Part shown: positions 22,486-34,408 of the stretch, piece by piece
Layout: each line of letters starts with the position of its first letter
Numbering within the stretch: position 1 is the stretch's first letter
Assembly (NCBI RefSeq): GCF_009727055.1
Contig: NC_052352.1
Span: 21,323,085 to 21,387,084 of the forward strand
Direction of reading: 5' to 3'
DNA length: 64,000 nt
Origin: Benincasa hispida
Taxonomy: Eukaryota; Streptophyta; Magnoliopsida; Cucurbitales; Cucurbitaceae
Translations under genes and position numbers: made by a program
Notes under the pieces: model-generated
Database searches by the model: none
The model's input: only the letters and a program-made list of their open reading frames with translations
What the model was told of the DNA's origin: nothing

Positions 22486-23744
22486 TGTCGTGAGAAGTCG
22501 TAAATATTGTTAACATATTCTATTTATCAATAAAAATATTATTGAATATTTTTCAATAAATTATTGTTGATATTGCATTCTGTTATAAAAATCCAATAAA
22601 TGAATCCATTGCTTTAATATAAATACTTTAACTTTATGTGACAACATGAAAGAGGATCAAATTTTAGTATATAGCCTAAATGGTCTATGAGTATATGGAT
22701 GAGATTGGGTACGTCATCCTAGTGACACTATTGGATGCAGCCCATTTTGTATACTGATACAAATGATGTGATCCAAAAATCATTCATGTGGAGACATTTG
22801 AGTGGGGAATCCTATGCAATGAGTTTGCATAAGACCAGACCTCAAAATATTAATTTTTCTCTATAACGATCGTTTACTTTTAAAACTGATTATTTTAAAT
22901 TCAATGACCTAGGGTAACTCGATCTTAATCCTGCGCTCACTATGAACTTCTATCTGTTCGGGATTATCCTTTGATCTGCATAGATGAGAGTAGTCCAACA
23001 ACACTGCTCAATAAGCCTCCCATTATGGGGTTAAGACCGCATAGATAGCTGGGGACATAATTCTACAAGATAGAATTCACTCCTACCCGACTTAGGGTTA
23101 GTAGATAGGTTGTTCTCTTAAACACTAATTCCTGGTCTTGAATAATGGGGCCCTGCCCTCTCATGATTGAGAGGGTCCAGGTTTATAAGTTGGACTATAA
23201 ACCAATTGTTCAATTAGAGGATCAGTGGGAGCTTAAGGAGCAATATGTGTTTATAGGGGTAAAACGGTAATTTTGACCTAGTTGTGAATACGAACATGTG
23301 AAGGATTATGTGAAGGATCGACTTACTAATTATGGTTAAAATGTACTGAAATATATATATAGTGAGAGGAGTGAAACTACTGTGCTTTAGCCGGTTAATC
23401 TCGGATTGTTGGAACCCATTATCTGTAGGTCCACGAGGTCACCCTACTAGTTCATATCGGACTAAACCTTAGAACAATGTGACAAACGAATTTGAAGTTT
23501 TCAAATTCAGTTTTTGGAGCAAATCATTAAATATATTCGATATATTTAACCTAAATTGTAATTGTGAATTAAATATAAAAAGAGAGAGAATAGGAGTTTT
23601 TAGATAAGATTTAAATATCATTCGTATTGAATGGGAATAGTGTTGGATTTAATATTAAATTATATTAATTAAATTGTTTAATTAATTATTTAATATTAAT
23701 TTATTTTTAAGATTAATTATTAGAATTAATTTTAAAATTTTAAA

Positions 23745-23895
23745 AAAATAGTCAAAATTGCATCTAAAGTCAAAATTATTGACTAAGTCAAATATACAAT
23801 AAGAAGTCAGAATATTGATTTTAAACTTTGAGAGTCAACAAGTCAAATTGTTGACTTTGGACTTTTTAAGTCAAAATTTTGACCTTTGACCATGT
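23745..23895 (+). repeat. GTCAA/TTGAC array in the C LTR
   Basis: GTCAA or TTGAC words at about 23751, 23769, 23779, 23787, 23806, 23834, 23842, 23851, 23870, 23879 and 23886; the first direct ones are 18-19 bp apart. Palindromic pairs such as GTCAAAATTTTGAC occur. TTGAC(C/T) is the W-box core of WRKY factors. The same array is present in the 3' LTR at about 31870-32010. Confidence 0.75.
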
Positions 23896-24061
23896 TAGTG
23901 TAAAGTTCCAACAAATTTGAGTGAAAAATTCCAACTATTGTATTGCTAGGTGTTGTCTTCAATTTGAAGACACTTGCCCCATTTAATCCCACTTTTAGTT
24001 AGTGGTTTATTGAGTGTCAATTCTCAACAAACTCAAATTTGCATATCATGCATAAAATGAC

Positions 24062-24071
24062 CTATAAATAG
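24062..24071 (+). promoter_or_regulatory. TATA box of the C 5' LTR
   Basis: CTATAAATAG in the 3' part of the LTR, downstream of the GTCAA array; a standard place for the retrotransposon promoter. Confidence 0.6.
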
Positions 24072-24432
24072 ATGAGTTCTATGATATATTTTTCTTCTTG
24101 GCAAAGTGGACATTTATGAGATTTTTGAGAAAAAAAATCTTGAGCCTAATTCTCTCTCAAACCTTAACCTACTCCTCTCCAAATTAGTCACTCACCCGGT
24201 CCCACCATCTCGTGCTAAGGCTGGAGTATAGTCGGGAAGGCTCTTGTGGTGGTCTATGAACCATTCGTGAGGAGGTTGGAGCGGATTTAGAGAAATTTGA
24301 AGCTACAAATGTTGTATTTCTTTTATCTTTTTGCTCTATTTTTTATTGCATGTTTATTCTTTAATAATTAACTTAATTAGAGTACTTTAGATCCTATATT
24401 ACTTCCGTTGTGCATGTTTTTTTTACATCAGT

Positions 24433-24444
24433 TGGTATCAGAGC
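24433..24444 (+). other. PBS of element C
   Basis: TGGTATCAGAGC, a perfect initiator tRNA-Met type PBS two bases after the LTR. Confidence 0.9.
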
Positions 24445-26590
24445 ATGCTTAAAGTACTCAGTTTTTGGTTAATTTATGCATATGGTGGGTATTAATTCAT
24501 GTGATGAATGCTTGTGATCTAAAATGAATAATTTCGGTTTTAGCATCCATTTTTCCTCTTGTGTTGTAATAATTATTGTAATTGCCTGGTGTTTTATGGG
24601 CTTTAGTGTCTTGCAAACGGTCTGTAATTTTATTAGAGTCTTTAGAGTCAATCTAAGGTTATAATTGTTCGGTTACGGTAAAGTGAACAACATCTTTTTT
24701 TAGGAAGAATGGCTTACAGACCTGGAATCAAGTCCTAGACCCGAGTTCTGACCCGTGAACTGACTCAGCGTGGTGCCTGACACGTGTAGTAGCTTCAACC
24801 TCAGTTTGCGACCCGCGACTCGACACGAATCCGCGTCTGCGTCCACTTGGCCCGTGTCGGCCCACTCCAGCACTTAGCCCACGAAGCCTATCTATGACCC
24901 GGCCTGCATCTTCAACCCAGTCGCCAGCCCGCATTCACCCCGGTTCACGAAGAAGTCGACCCGTCGACCCAGGTGCCCCATTCGACCCGCCGTCTGACCC
25001 CCGCACCCGGTTTAGTGGCTCAGCCGGTTCTGATGGTCTGGACCGATCTGGTTCAAGCTGGTTTGACCAGTTTTGACCGATTTTGGGTTGTTCTGCTGTT
25101 TTGAAGGCCAATTCAAGCATTTTTCAAGCGGTTTGAGCTGGTTGAAGTTTTTGGAGGCGGTTCGAGGCTGTTTTCTATTTATTATTGTAATATTTTTAGC
25201 TTTTAGCTAGCTTAGGATACCAAAATCGGTCCATTTTTGTATGTTTATTTAATTATGCATTGTGAATGTATGGATTAAATATCTTTTTCTATTGTGTGCA
25301 TATTGTATGCCATGTAGATTTAAAATCCCACCATAGGATAAGACTGTAGTATGCATTACAAGTATATTATAAGTGCTATAATGTATAGTATGCATGTGTA
25401 AGTTTCTATTTTTTTTATATAAGTTATTATATTGATGTATGGAATGAATGTTTATATAATTGTTATATAAAGCATGTTAGGTTCATGTTATAGGTTTATT
25501 GTCTATGTTATAAGTGTTATAAAAAAAGAGAGACTTTAAAATCTATAACAAAGATGAAAGCATGCTCACGTAGGATTTAACCAAATGTTTGAATGGTTAA
25601 AATAGGTCGTTAACGCATAAAATTCAGTTACAAACTCAATCGGTTTATAAACCTGTCTAAAGTTGTAGGTATTTAAGTTGAAGGTTTACGTAACACCTCC
25701 TACTTGGGATTATAGTCGAATTACTGAGCGTTGTTAATCAATTTTATGAGCTTGCATGAGTAGTGTAAGGTTTTAAAATTAGTTTTTCACTTAAACATCA
25801 TAGGTTAAATCCAAATATAACTGTTATACTTGGATAAACCCTTAGGGTTTTAATTAGCTGGAATATACCTAAGTAAAAGAATACCCAAACATTTAGAAAA
25901 CTTCATTGGGAGATTAACAATATATACGATATAGCTCTCACGTCCCCAAGAGTTCACACCATGAGATCTATACTCGACTTCGTGTCTCTTTTACCGGGAC
26001 TGCTCCATTCAGAAAAGGTTTGTATGGGTCAATAACAAGGTCAATGGGGGAAGTAGTTCATAGTAAGTGGGTGAAGGAAATGTGTCAACATATCGTACGG
26101 TCTCCTCCATTAGTTTGAACTATGAGATTCCTATGTTGCACCTGCTGTCATTTTTAGGCGGCCCAAGCTAGTCGTTAATCGCGACGATCCATTCGGAGAG
26201 TTGTAACATAGGATTCAGAACAACTTAAGCTTCAGAAATGAATAGGGTTTTATAGTTCTGTCTTGAACATTGTTTTCAATTCGGGGGCATATTCATACTG
26301 TTCTATAAAATCTGAAAATGGCAGGTCACACTTACAAAAGTTACTTAATGTTAGTAAAGTTCTTGACTGAAAACAGTAACCAAACAACTATAAGAATAAG
26401 AGTTATTCTGGATATAGTATTTGGTCAATATTGTCTTGCTTCAATGAAGGAATGTTTGACTGCCCCTCAGTAGTATCTATTCCAACTCACTAAAGTATCA
26501 TTGCAAATAAATAAAGAAATATAGGCACTTTACTACTTTTGCTAAAATTGAATTTAAATGCATAAATTTAATAGAATTTGTTTATTTTTC
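24445..26590 (+). other. Untranslated leader of element C with a GC-rich island
   Basis: About 2.1 kb between PBS and gag. Within it, about 24725-25150 is strikingly GC-rich and built of ACCCG and GGTT(C/T)GACC-like words, then AT-rich sequence returns. Short frames on both strands here are compositional. The part at about 25930-26130 (GTGGGTGAAGGAAATGTGTCA, TCTCCTCCATTAGTTTGAAC) aligns with the leader of X6 on the other strand at about 40990-41240, so the leader is conserved between related elements. Confidence 0.65.
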
Positions 26591-27463
26591 ATCAGTGTCA
26601 AACTCGATTATACAACTTCTTCCTTCCGAAAAATTCAATGAAGAAGGTTACTCTATTGTAAATCGAATATAAATACAATACTAATAGTTGATGACCCGAG
26701 GTTTGTTTTAATGGAGGAATATCCTCCTCATCCTATTTTAAATACTAATCGAAATGTTCAAGAAGTTTATGATAGATGGGTAAAGGCTAATGAGAAGGCG
26801 AGAGCCTACGTCTTTGCGAGCATATCTGATGTGCTCAATAAGAAAGATGACATGCCCACTGCTCGTGAGATCATGGCATCGTTGCAAGAAATGATCGGGC
26901 AACCGTCATCTTTAGTACGACCTGAAGCTATAAAATATGTTTATAACTCACTCATGAAAGATGGAACCAAGGTTAGAGAGCATGTCCTGGCCATGATAGT
27001 CCATTTTAAGATTACAAAAGCTCACGACGCTGTCTTAGATGAGACTAGTCAAGTTAGTATGATCTTGGAGTCTCTTCTAATGTGCTTCTTGACCTTCCAA
27101 ACTAATGCACTAATGAATAAGATTAATTACAATTTGACTACTCTATTGAACGAACTCCAGACTTACCAATCGATGATGAAATTAAAAGAGAGTGAAGCAA
27201 ATATTGTTTCACAAAAAAAATTTCTAAAGGGATCATCTTTGGGAACAAAGTCTTCAGACAAAAAGAAGTTTGCCGTTTTCTCTTCTAAAGATAAAAATAT
27301 CCAAATGAAGAAGAAGGGAAAATGGAAGAAGAAACCTGCTGCTAAGAAAACCAAGGCTCCTAAAGGAAATTGTTTTCATTGTGGAGAAGACGGGCATTGG
27401 AAACATAACTGCCCGAAATATCTAGTTGAAAGGAGAGCAGAAAAGGAAAAACAAGGTAAATAA
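26591..27463 (+). pseudogene. gag of element C, CCHC zinc knuckle
   Basis: The open part starts at 26711 and gives 250 residues, but homology begins about 35 codons earlier (a LLPSEKFNEEGYSI stretch at about 26610), with a frameshift near 26655. The 26711 methionine is therefore an internal one. The UBN2-type gag core includes AYDRW-like YDRWVKANEKARAY and TAREIMASLQEMIGQ. A zinc knuckle C-x2-C-x4-H-x4-C reads CFHCGEDGHWKHNC near residue 225, preceded by a Lys-rich stretch. Gag forms the particle and binds RNA. One frameshift disables the native start. Confidence 0.85.
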
Positions 27464-27707
27464 GATTTACTTCTAATTGAAACATGCTTAGTGGAAAGTT
27501 CTCACTTAACCTGGATATTAGATTCAGGCGTCATTAACAATGTTTGCACTTTTCTACAGGAAACTAGTTCTTAGACTCAACTCTCAGAACATGAAATGAC
27601 TTTTAATGTTGGAATAGAATAAGTCATTTTAGCTGAAACAGTGGGAGACATCAAGTTATAATTTGGAGAATTTTTCATTTTGTTAAAGAATGTATATTGT
27701 GTACCCA
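27464..27707 (+). pseudogene. Protease region of element C (up to the gap)
   Basis: WILDSG at 27512-27529 is the aspartic protease active site of copia pol (normally D-S-G-A). Stops follow (for example near 27573 and 27621). The region ends at VYCVP, directly before the run of N. Confidence 0.75.
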
Positions 27708-27727
27708 NNNNNNNNNNNNNNNNNNNN
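27708..27727. other. Assembly gap, 20 N
   Basis: Twenty N in the copia protease-to-integrase segment. Related polyproteins have roughly 20-25 residues between VYCVP and the INEVF-like stretch, so I infer that about 60-75 bases are missing. Confidence 0.95.
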
Positions 27728-28925
27728 AAATCAATGAAGTGTTCGTTTTTTCAAGAGGTGTTCATATTTGTTCTGCTAGACATGAAAATAACTTGTATGT
27801 ATTAAAACCAACTAAAGTAAAAGCCATTTTAAATATAGAAATGTTTAAAATGGCAGAAACAAGAAATAAAAGATAAAAAATTTCTCCTAGCATCTATCTT
27901 TGGCACCTCAGACTTGGTCACATCTATCTCAACAAGGCTGAGAGATTAGTTAAAACCGGTCAACTAAATCAGTTAGAATATAGTTCTTTACCTCCATGTG
28001 AATCATGTCTTAAAAGAAAATGACTCAAAGATATTTTTTCTGGAAAAGATCTTCATGCCAAAGAACCCCTAAAACTTATACATTCAGATCTTTGTCGTCC
28101 GATGAATGTGAAAGCTTGAGGTGGATATGAATATTTCATCAATTTTGTTGATGACTATTCAAGATATGGCTATATTTACTTAATGAGTCACAAATCTGAA
28201 ACTCTCGAAAAGTTAAGAGAATTTAAGACAGATGTTGAAAACTTATTAGGTAAAAGAATTAAAACACTTCGATCAGACCGAGGTGGTGAGTATATGGATT
28301 TTAAATTCCATAACTATTTAGTAGATCATGGAATTCAATCCCAACTCACAGTACCAGGAACACCACAGCAAAATGCTGTTGCAGAAAGGAGAAATTGAAC
28401 CTTAATAGACATGGTTTGTTTGATGATGAGGTATGTTCAGTTAACTCAATCCTTTTGGGGGTATGCGATACAAACTGCAGTATATATTATGAACATGGTT
28501 CCCTTAAAAAATATTTCAAAAACACCGTATGAGTATGGAGAGGACGTAAAAGTAGTTTATGTCACTTCCATATCTGGGGATGCCCGACTCACGTGTTGGT
28601 ACAAAATCCTAAGAAATTGGAATGGCGTTCAAAATATGCTTATTTGTAGGATACTCTAAGGAAACAAAAGGTGGATTGTTTTATGATACCTGAGATGATA
28701 AAGTAATTGTATCAACAAATGCTACATTCTTGGAAGAAGATCATATTAGTAATCATCAACCTCGCAATAAACTAGTATTGAATGAAATGACCAAATATAC
28801 TACAGACAAATCAACAAAAGTTGTTGATCAAGCTGGTCCATTAACAACAGTTATTGCGCCATCACATCCTTCTCAAGAGTTGAAAATGCCTCGACATAGT
28901 GGGAAGGTTGTTCATTAGATGGAAC
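27728..28925 (+). pseudogene. Integrase of element C (broken)
   Basis: The pre-integrase zinc-binding HHCC box is seen as WHLRLGH (27901-27921) and CESC (about 27996). Core catalytic residues follow: IHSDLC (about 28081), VDDYSRYGYIYL, LRSDRGGEY (about 28270) and PGTPQQNAVAERRN (about 28350), giving the D-D-E set. Stops at about 28021, 28118 and 28396, and a frameshift near 28590, break it. The product would join element DNA to the host chromosome. The C-terminal linker with PRHSGKVV runs to about 28918. Confidence 0.85.
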
Positions 28926-29760
28926 ACTACATGGGTTTAACAGAAACTCAAGACATCATACCTGATGATGGCCTAGAGGATCCATTGACCTTTAAACAAG
29001 CAATGGATGATGTTGATAGGGAACAACGGATAAAAGCCATGGACGTAGAAATTGAGTCAATGTACTTCAATTCTGTCTGGGAACTTCTAGATCAACCACA
29101 TAGGGTTATATATGGATCTACAAGAGAAAGCGAGACCAAATTGGCAAGGTGAAAACCTATAAAGGCGAACTTATGACAAAAGGTTTTACTCAAAGGGAGG
29201 GGGTTTACTATGAAGAAACATTTTTTCCTGTTGCCATGATAAAATCAATTAGAATACTTTTATCCATTGCCGCATATTATGACTATGAAATATGGCGAAT
29301 GGATGTTAAGACAACTTTCTTGAATGGCCGTCTAGATGAAAGTATTTTCATGTCTCAACTAGAAGGATTCATTGAATAGGGTCAAGAACAAAATGTTTGT
29401 AAGCTTAATAGATCCATTTATGGGTTAAAACAAGCTTCTAGATCCTGGAGTATAAGATTTGATACTGCAATCAAGTCTTATGGCGCTGAAAAGAATGTTG
29501 ACGAACTTTATGTATACAAGAAAATAGTCAACAGATCTGTAGCTTTCTTAGTCCTTTATGTTGATGATATCTTGCTCATTGGGAATGAGACAAGTTTCGT
29601 TGCTGATGTAAAGAGATGGTTAGTATCACAATTCCAAATGAAAGTTGGAAGATGCTCAATACGTTCTTGGGATCCAAATTTTTTGAAATCACAAGAACAG
29701 GTCTCTAGCACTATCTCAAGCATCTTATATTGAAAAGATGTTGTCAAGGTATGATATGCA
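28926..29760 (+). pseudogene. Reverse transcriptase of element C (broken)
   Basis: Order: LTFKQAMDDVD (about 28987), a degenerated SVWEL segment, KGFTQREGVYYEETF (29180), RMDVKTTFLNGRLDESIFM (29299) and YGLKQASRSW (about 29420). The intact catalytic box YVDD lies at 29557-29568 in LYVDDILLIGN. Stops at 29377 and after 29730, plus a frameshift near 29130, inactivate it. Confidence 0.85.
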
Positions 29761-30500
29761 AAATTCCTAAAAGGGTATGTTACCTTTTAAATATGGAATT
29801 CATTAATCAAAGAAACAGTGTCCTAAGATGCCTCAAGAAGTTGAATAAATTAAAATAATTCCATATGCTTCAGTAGTTGGCATTCTAATATACCGTATGT
29901 TGTGTACACATCCTCACATATGTTTTTCAGTAGGAATCGTCAGGAGGTTCCAATCTAACCATGGACACAATCATTGGATAGCTGTCAAGAATATCCTCAA
30001 GTATCTCCGGAGAACGAGGAACTATATGCTTGTGTATGGGACTAAGGATTTGATCCTTATAAGATACACTGATTCTGATTTTAAGACTAGTGTAGATTCT
30101 AGGAAATCTATTTCAAGATCAGTTTTCACTCTTAACAGAGGAGCTATAATGTGTAGAAGCATAAAAAAGAGTTGTATAGCTGACTCCACGATGGAAGCAG
30201 AATATGTAGCTGCATGCGAAGCAGCTAAAGAAGCAGTGTGGCTATGTAAGTTCCTATCAGATTTGGAAGTAGTTCCAAATATGCATTTGCCCATTACCCT
30301 ATATTGTGACAATATGTGCAATTGCCAATTCCAAGAAACCAAGAAGTCACAAATGTGGAAAACATATCGAAACAAAGTACCATCTCATTAGGGAGATAGT
30401 ACATCGAGGAGACGTGATAGTCTGCGAAGACAACCTTGCTAATCCTTTTACAAAGGCCCTCTCGACTAAAGTGTTCGAGGCCACCTGGTCGGACTAGGAT
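29761..30500 (+). pseudogene. RNase H of element C (broken)
   Basis: After a damaged RT tail the open part carries YTDSDFKTSVDSRKS (about 30065), a DSTMEAEYVAACEAAKEAVW stretch (about 30182) and LYCDNM. It then shifts frame into KHIETKYHLIREIVHRGDV and LANPFTKALS (about 30437), the standard copia RNase H end. Opposite-strand frames here are shadows. Confidence 0.85.
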
Positions 30501-30639
30501 TATGAGCATCTTAATCTAGGGCAAGTGGGAGAATATCAAGGGTATTTGGATGCCCTAGTTTATTGTATTTTCTCTCTATTTTTCTCAACATTGTAAACGT
30601 TATATACTTATATCTCACTGGAGCTTTAGTCCAAGTGGG

Positions 30640-30653
30640 AGATTGTTGGGAAC
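30640..30653 (+). other. Polypurine tract of element C
   Basis: AAGTGGGAGAT directly precedes TGTTGGG of the 3' LTR; a similar AAGTGGGAGAATAT lies earlier at about 30523. Confidence 0.75.
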
Positions 30654-32581
30654 TCGCAGTTCATAAATATTGTTAACATATTCTATTTACCAATAAAAGT
30701 ATTATTGAGTATTTTTCAATAAATTGTTATTGATATTGCATTCATTTATAAAAATTCAATAAACTAATCAATGACTATAATATGAATACTTTAACTTTAT
30801 GTGGCGACATAAAAGAGGATCAAGTTTTAGTATATAGCCAAAATGGTCTATAAGTATATGGATGAGATTGAGTACCTCATCCTAGTGACACTATTGGATG
30901 CAACCCATTTTATATACTGATACAAATGATGTGATCCCAAAATCATTCATGTGGAGACATGTGAGTGGAGGCATCCTATACAATAAGTTTGCACAAGACC
31001 AGACCTCAAAATAGTCATTTCTCTTTATAACAACCGTTTACTGTTAAAATTGACTATTTCAAATTCAATGACTTAGGGTAACTCGATGTTAATCCTGAGC
31101 TAACTGTGAACTTCAATTATTCGGGATTATTCTTTGATCTGTATAGATGAGAGTAGTCCAACAACACTGCTCAATAAGCCTCCCAATTTGGGTTAAGACC
31201 GGATAGATAGCTGAGGATATAGTTCTACAAGATGGAATTCAGTTCTACCTGACTTAGGGTTAGTAGATAGGTTATTCTCTTAAGCACTAATTCATGGTCT
31301 TGAACAATGGGGCTCCGCCCTCTCATGATCGAGAAGGTTATGGTTTATAAGTTGGACAATAAACCAATTGTTCAAATGGAGGATCAATAGGAGCTTAAGG
31401 AGCAAGATGTGTTTATAGGGATAAAACGATAATTTTGACCTAGCTGTAAATACGAACAACATGTGAAGGATCAACATACACTCACCTACTAGCTCATATT
31501 GGTTTAAAGAGTTTAGCCTATTAATCTCAGATCGTTGGAGCCCAAGATCTTTAGGTCCATGAGGTCCCCCTACTAGTTCTTATCGGAATAAAGCTTAGAA
31601 TAGTGTGACGAACGAATTTGAAGTGTTCAAATTCAGGATTTGGAGAAAATCGTTAAGTATATTTGATATATTTAACCTAATGTTTAATTGTAAATTAAAT
31701 ATAAAGAGAGAGAATAGAAGTTTTTAAATAAGATTTAAATATCATTTAAATTTAATGGGATTAGTGTTGGATTTAATATTAAATTAAATTAATTAAAATT
31801 TTTAATTGATTATTTAATATTTATTTTTTGAAAATTAACTATTAGAATTAATTTTAAATTAAAAAAAACGGTCAAAATTGCATCTAAAGTTAAAGTTGTT
31901 GACTAAGTCAAATATGCAATAAGAAGTCAAAATGTTGATTGTAGACTTTGATAGTCAACAAGTCAAATTTTAGACTTTGGACTTTTTAAATCAAAATTTT
32001 GACCTTTGACCATTGTATTGCTAAGTATTGTCTTCAATTTTAGGACACTTGCCCCACTTAATCCCACTTTGAGTGGGAAATTTCAACTATTGTATTGCTA
32101 AGTATTGTCTTCAATTTGAGGACACTTGCCCCACTTAATCCCACTTTGAGTTAGTGATTTATGGAGTGTCAAATTCTCATCAAACTCAAAATTGCATGTC
32201 ATGTATGAAATGACATATAAATAAAAGAGTTCTATGATATATGTTTCTTCTTGGCAAAGTGGACGTTTATGAGATTTTTAGGAAAAAAATCTTGAGCCTA
32301 ATTCTCCCTCAAACCTTAACCTATTCCTCTCCAAAATAGTAACTCACGGGGTCCCACCATCTCGTTCTAAGGCCGGAGAATAGTCGAGAAGACTCTTGTG
32401 GTGGTCTACTAACGGTTCGTGACGAGGTTGGATCGGATTTGAAAAAATTTGAAGCTACAAAGGTTGTATTTCTTCTATCTTTTTGCTCTATTTTCTATTG
32501 CATGCTTATTCTTTACAGATTAACTTAATTAGAGTACTTTAGATCCTTTATTACTTTCGTTGTGCATGTGTTCATTCATCA
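30654..32581 (+). repeat. 3' LTR of element C
   Basis: Starts TGTTGGGAACTCGCAG and ends CATTCATCA. It aligns with 22486-24430. It contains an extra internal duplication of about 75 bp: TTGTATTGCTAAGTATTGTC appears at about 32013 and 32088. Confidence 0.85.
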
Positions 32582-34408
32582 CTTCCCTTTTTCATGTAAC
32601 TCCTCTTGGTTTTTTTTATCACAAACACTTCACTATACGCACTTCATCCACAAAACCAAAAGAGCATATAAGACACTTCCAATGTGATATTCTTTGTTAT
32701 ACTTAAGGAACAAGAAATTGGATGTGTGGCCTCCAAGAGATTTGGTAGAGAGAAATTTTGAGATGGGAAGCATAGAGATGGTTTTTACAGAAGATCTTCT
32801 AGAATACTAAATCAACACACCTTCTGCTAAATCCTTAATCCATCAGATATGTGAGAGGAACGAGGGAAATTATCTCAATAACTTCCCACTCCACGTAAAA
32901 AGAATAACTCCTTTTTGGGTCTTATTCCTATTAATAATGTTAATATAATATTATAATAATATTGATTAAATATACATTAAATCATATCAATGTATATATA
33001 TAAAAATTAATAATATCAATTAATTAAATAAAGATTATATTCAATATCATATATTTAATATAATTTGAATCACATTCAACTAATATTCTCTCACATAACT
33101 TATAGTTTAATATGAATCATATTCATATTAAATTTGAACCTATAATATTTATGTAAATCTTATTTATATAAATAATATTTGAATCTCATTCAAATATTTA
33201 TCTCTCACATATATATAGTTTTAATTATAAATCATATTCATAATTATCTAGTAACTATATACATTATACATTATATGAATCCTATTAATATAACTAATAA
33301 CTTAAATTCCTTAAATAATTCGAACAATTCAAATCATTCCAAAATCAATTATTCCTTGTTTTTTATCCTTAACAAGCTAACAAAGGGACCTTATGGACCT
33401 ACAGATTAGAAGCTTGAATGATACGAGATTAATTAATTACTCTTTAATTAGATTAATCAACATTCATTGACCACCAGTCACTCCACTAAAGACCGACAAC
33501 TGTACTCTTTGCACTGTAGATATATTTTTGTGTCCATGGATATAACCAATTAATAGTAGGTTGACTCTTCCCAAATTGCTCGTAACTACAGCTGGATCAA
33601 AAGTATAGTTTTACCCCTGTAGTTGCATATAACTCCTTAAATTCCACTAATTCCTCTTATTAACAAACAATGTATAGTCTAACTATAAATTAACCCCTCT
33701 CAGGGCAATGAGAGGGTGGGACCTCATTGTTCAAGACTCGGAATGAGCTATTAAGGGAGCAATTTATCTATTTTTTCTAATGACGGGAAGGAGTAAACTT
33801 CATCTTGTGTAGTTGTATTTTGAACTCCCTACTCAAACAAATTCGCAAAATGGTAGATATTTTGAGTCGGCGAAACTGGCCACTCTCACCCATACATATC
33901 AAAGGATTGCCCTTATAGATAGGAGTTCACAAATCACTCATAATTAAGATCAAGTTACCTATAATCATCCAAGTTGAAAGTTAGTTTCTTCAAGCAATAG
34001 TGTTATACTGAGAAATTAATCATCTCTTGGTCTAGTCTTATATAAACTCTTTATACAGGATATCCCCACTCACATGTCTCCACATGAACAATATGGATCG
34101 TATTTTTTGTAACACTTACAACTAGTGTAAGAATTACAAAATGGGTCGTATCCGCAGTGTCACCAAGATAAGGCATCGAACCTTAATCATGTACCGCAGA
34201 CCTTTTAGGTTATTACTTTAACATGATCATCATGTATGTCTACCACAAACTATTCAAGTTTCATTAAATAACCTTGGATCTTCAAAATGGATTTAGTTAA
34301 TGCTATCTAAATGTCAAATAAAATACTTATTTTTTAAAATAAATAATTTGTATTTTTTACAAATTAAAAACTACAAGATAAACAAGATTTAGGACACTAA
34401 ATCCAACA
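32582..34408 (-). mobile_element. X4: X-family LTR on the minus strand, 3'-truncated
   Basis: Read on the minus strand it begins TGTTGGATTTAGTGTCCTAA at 34408 and carries the X-LTR words (ACACTGCGGATACGACCC, GTGGAGACATGTGAG) and the AT-rich palindromic middle. It most resembles X2. The end is cut at element C. It sits in the Athila 3' LTR about 225 bp from that LTR's start. The plus-strand open frame at 33179-33409 is LTR sequence. Confidence 0.7.

Larger units (their letters stand above)
22486..24430 (+). repeat. 5' LTR of element C
   Basis: Starts TGTCGTGAGAAGTCG and ends TTTTACATCA right before the PBS. A good TATA box, CTATAAATAG, lies at 24062-24071, about 360 bp before the LTR end. Confidence 0.85.
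22486..32581 (+). mobile_element. C: full-length but dead Ty1/copia element
   Basis: Two LTRs of about 1.94 kb, a PBS, a long leader, gag with zinc knuckle, protease, integrase, RT, RNase H and a polypurine tract, all on the plus strand in copia order (integrase before RT). The LTRs look roughly 10 percent different by eye over about 290 bp, so the insertion is not recent. Flanking pentamers GGTAG and CTTCC do not match. Its LTR middle shares words with the X family (for example GGATGAGATTGGGTAC-like, GACACTA and GTGGAGACAT), suggesting a related lineage. Tork-like placement is tentative. Confidence 0.85.

Noticed and set aside
24433..24444. tRNA gene suggested by TGGTATCAGAGC
   Set aside because: Only the 3' 12-nt complement of tRNA-Met is present, as a primer-binding site; no cloverleaf.
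24728..25120. Arg/Pro/Gly-rich frames on both strands
   Set aside because: Compositional effect of the GC-rich leader island in element C; no start context or similarity.
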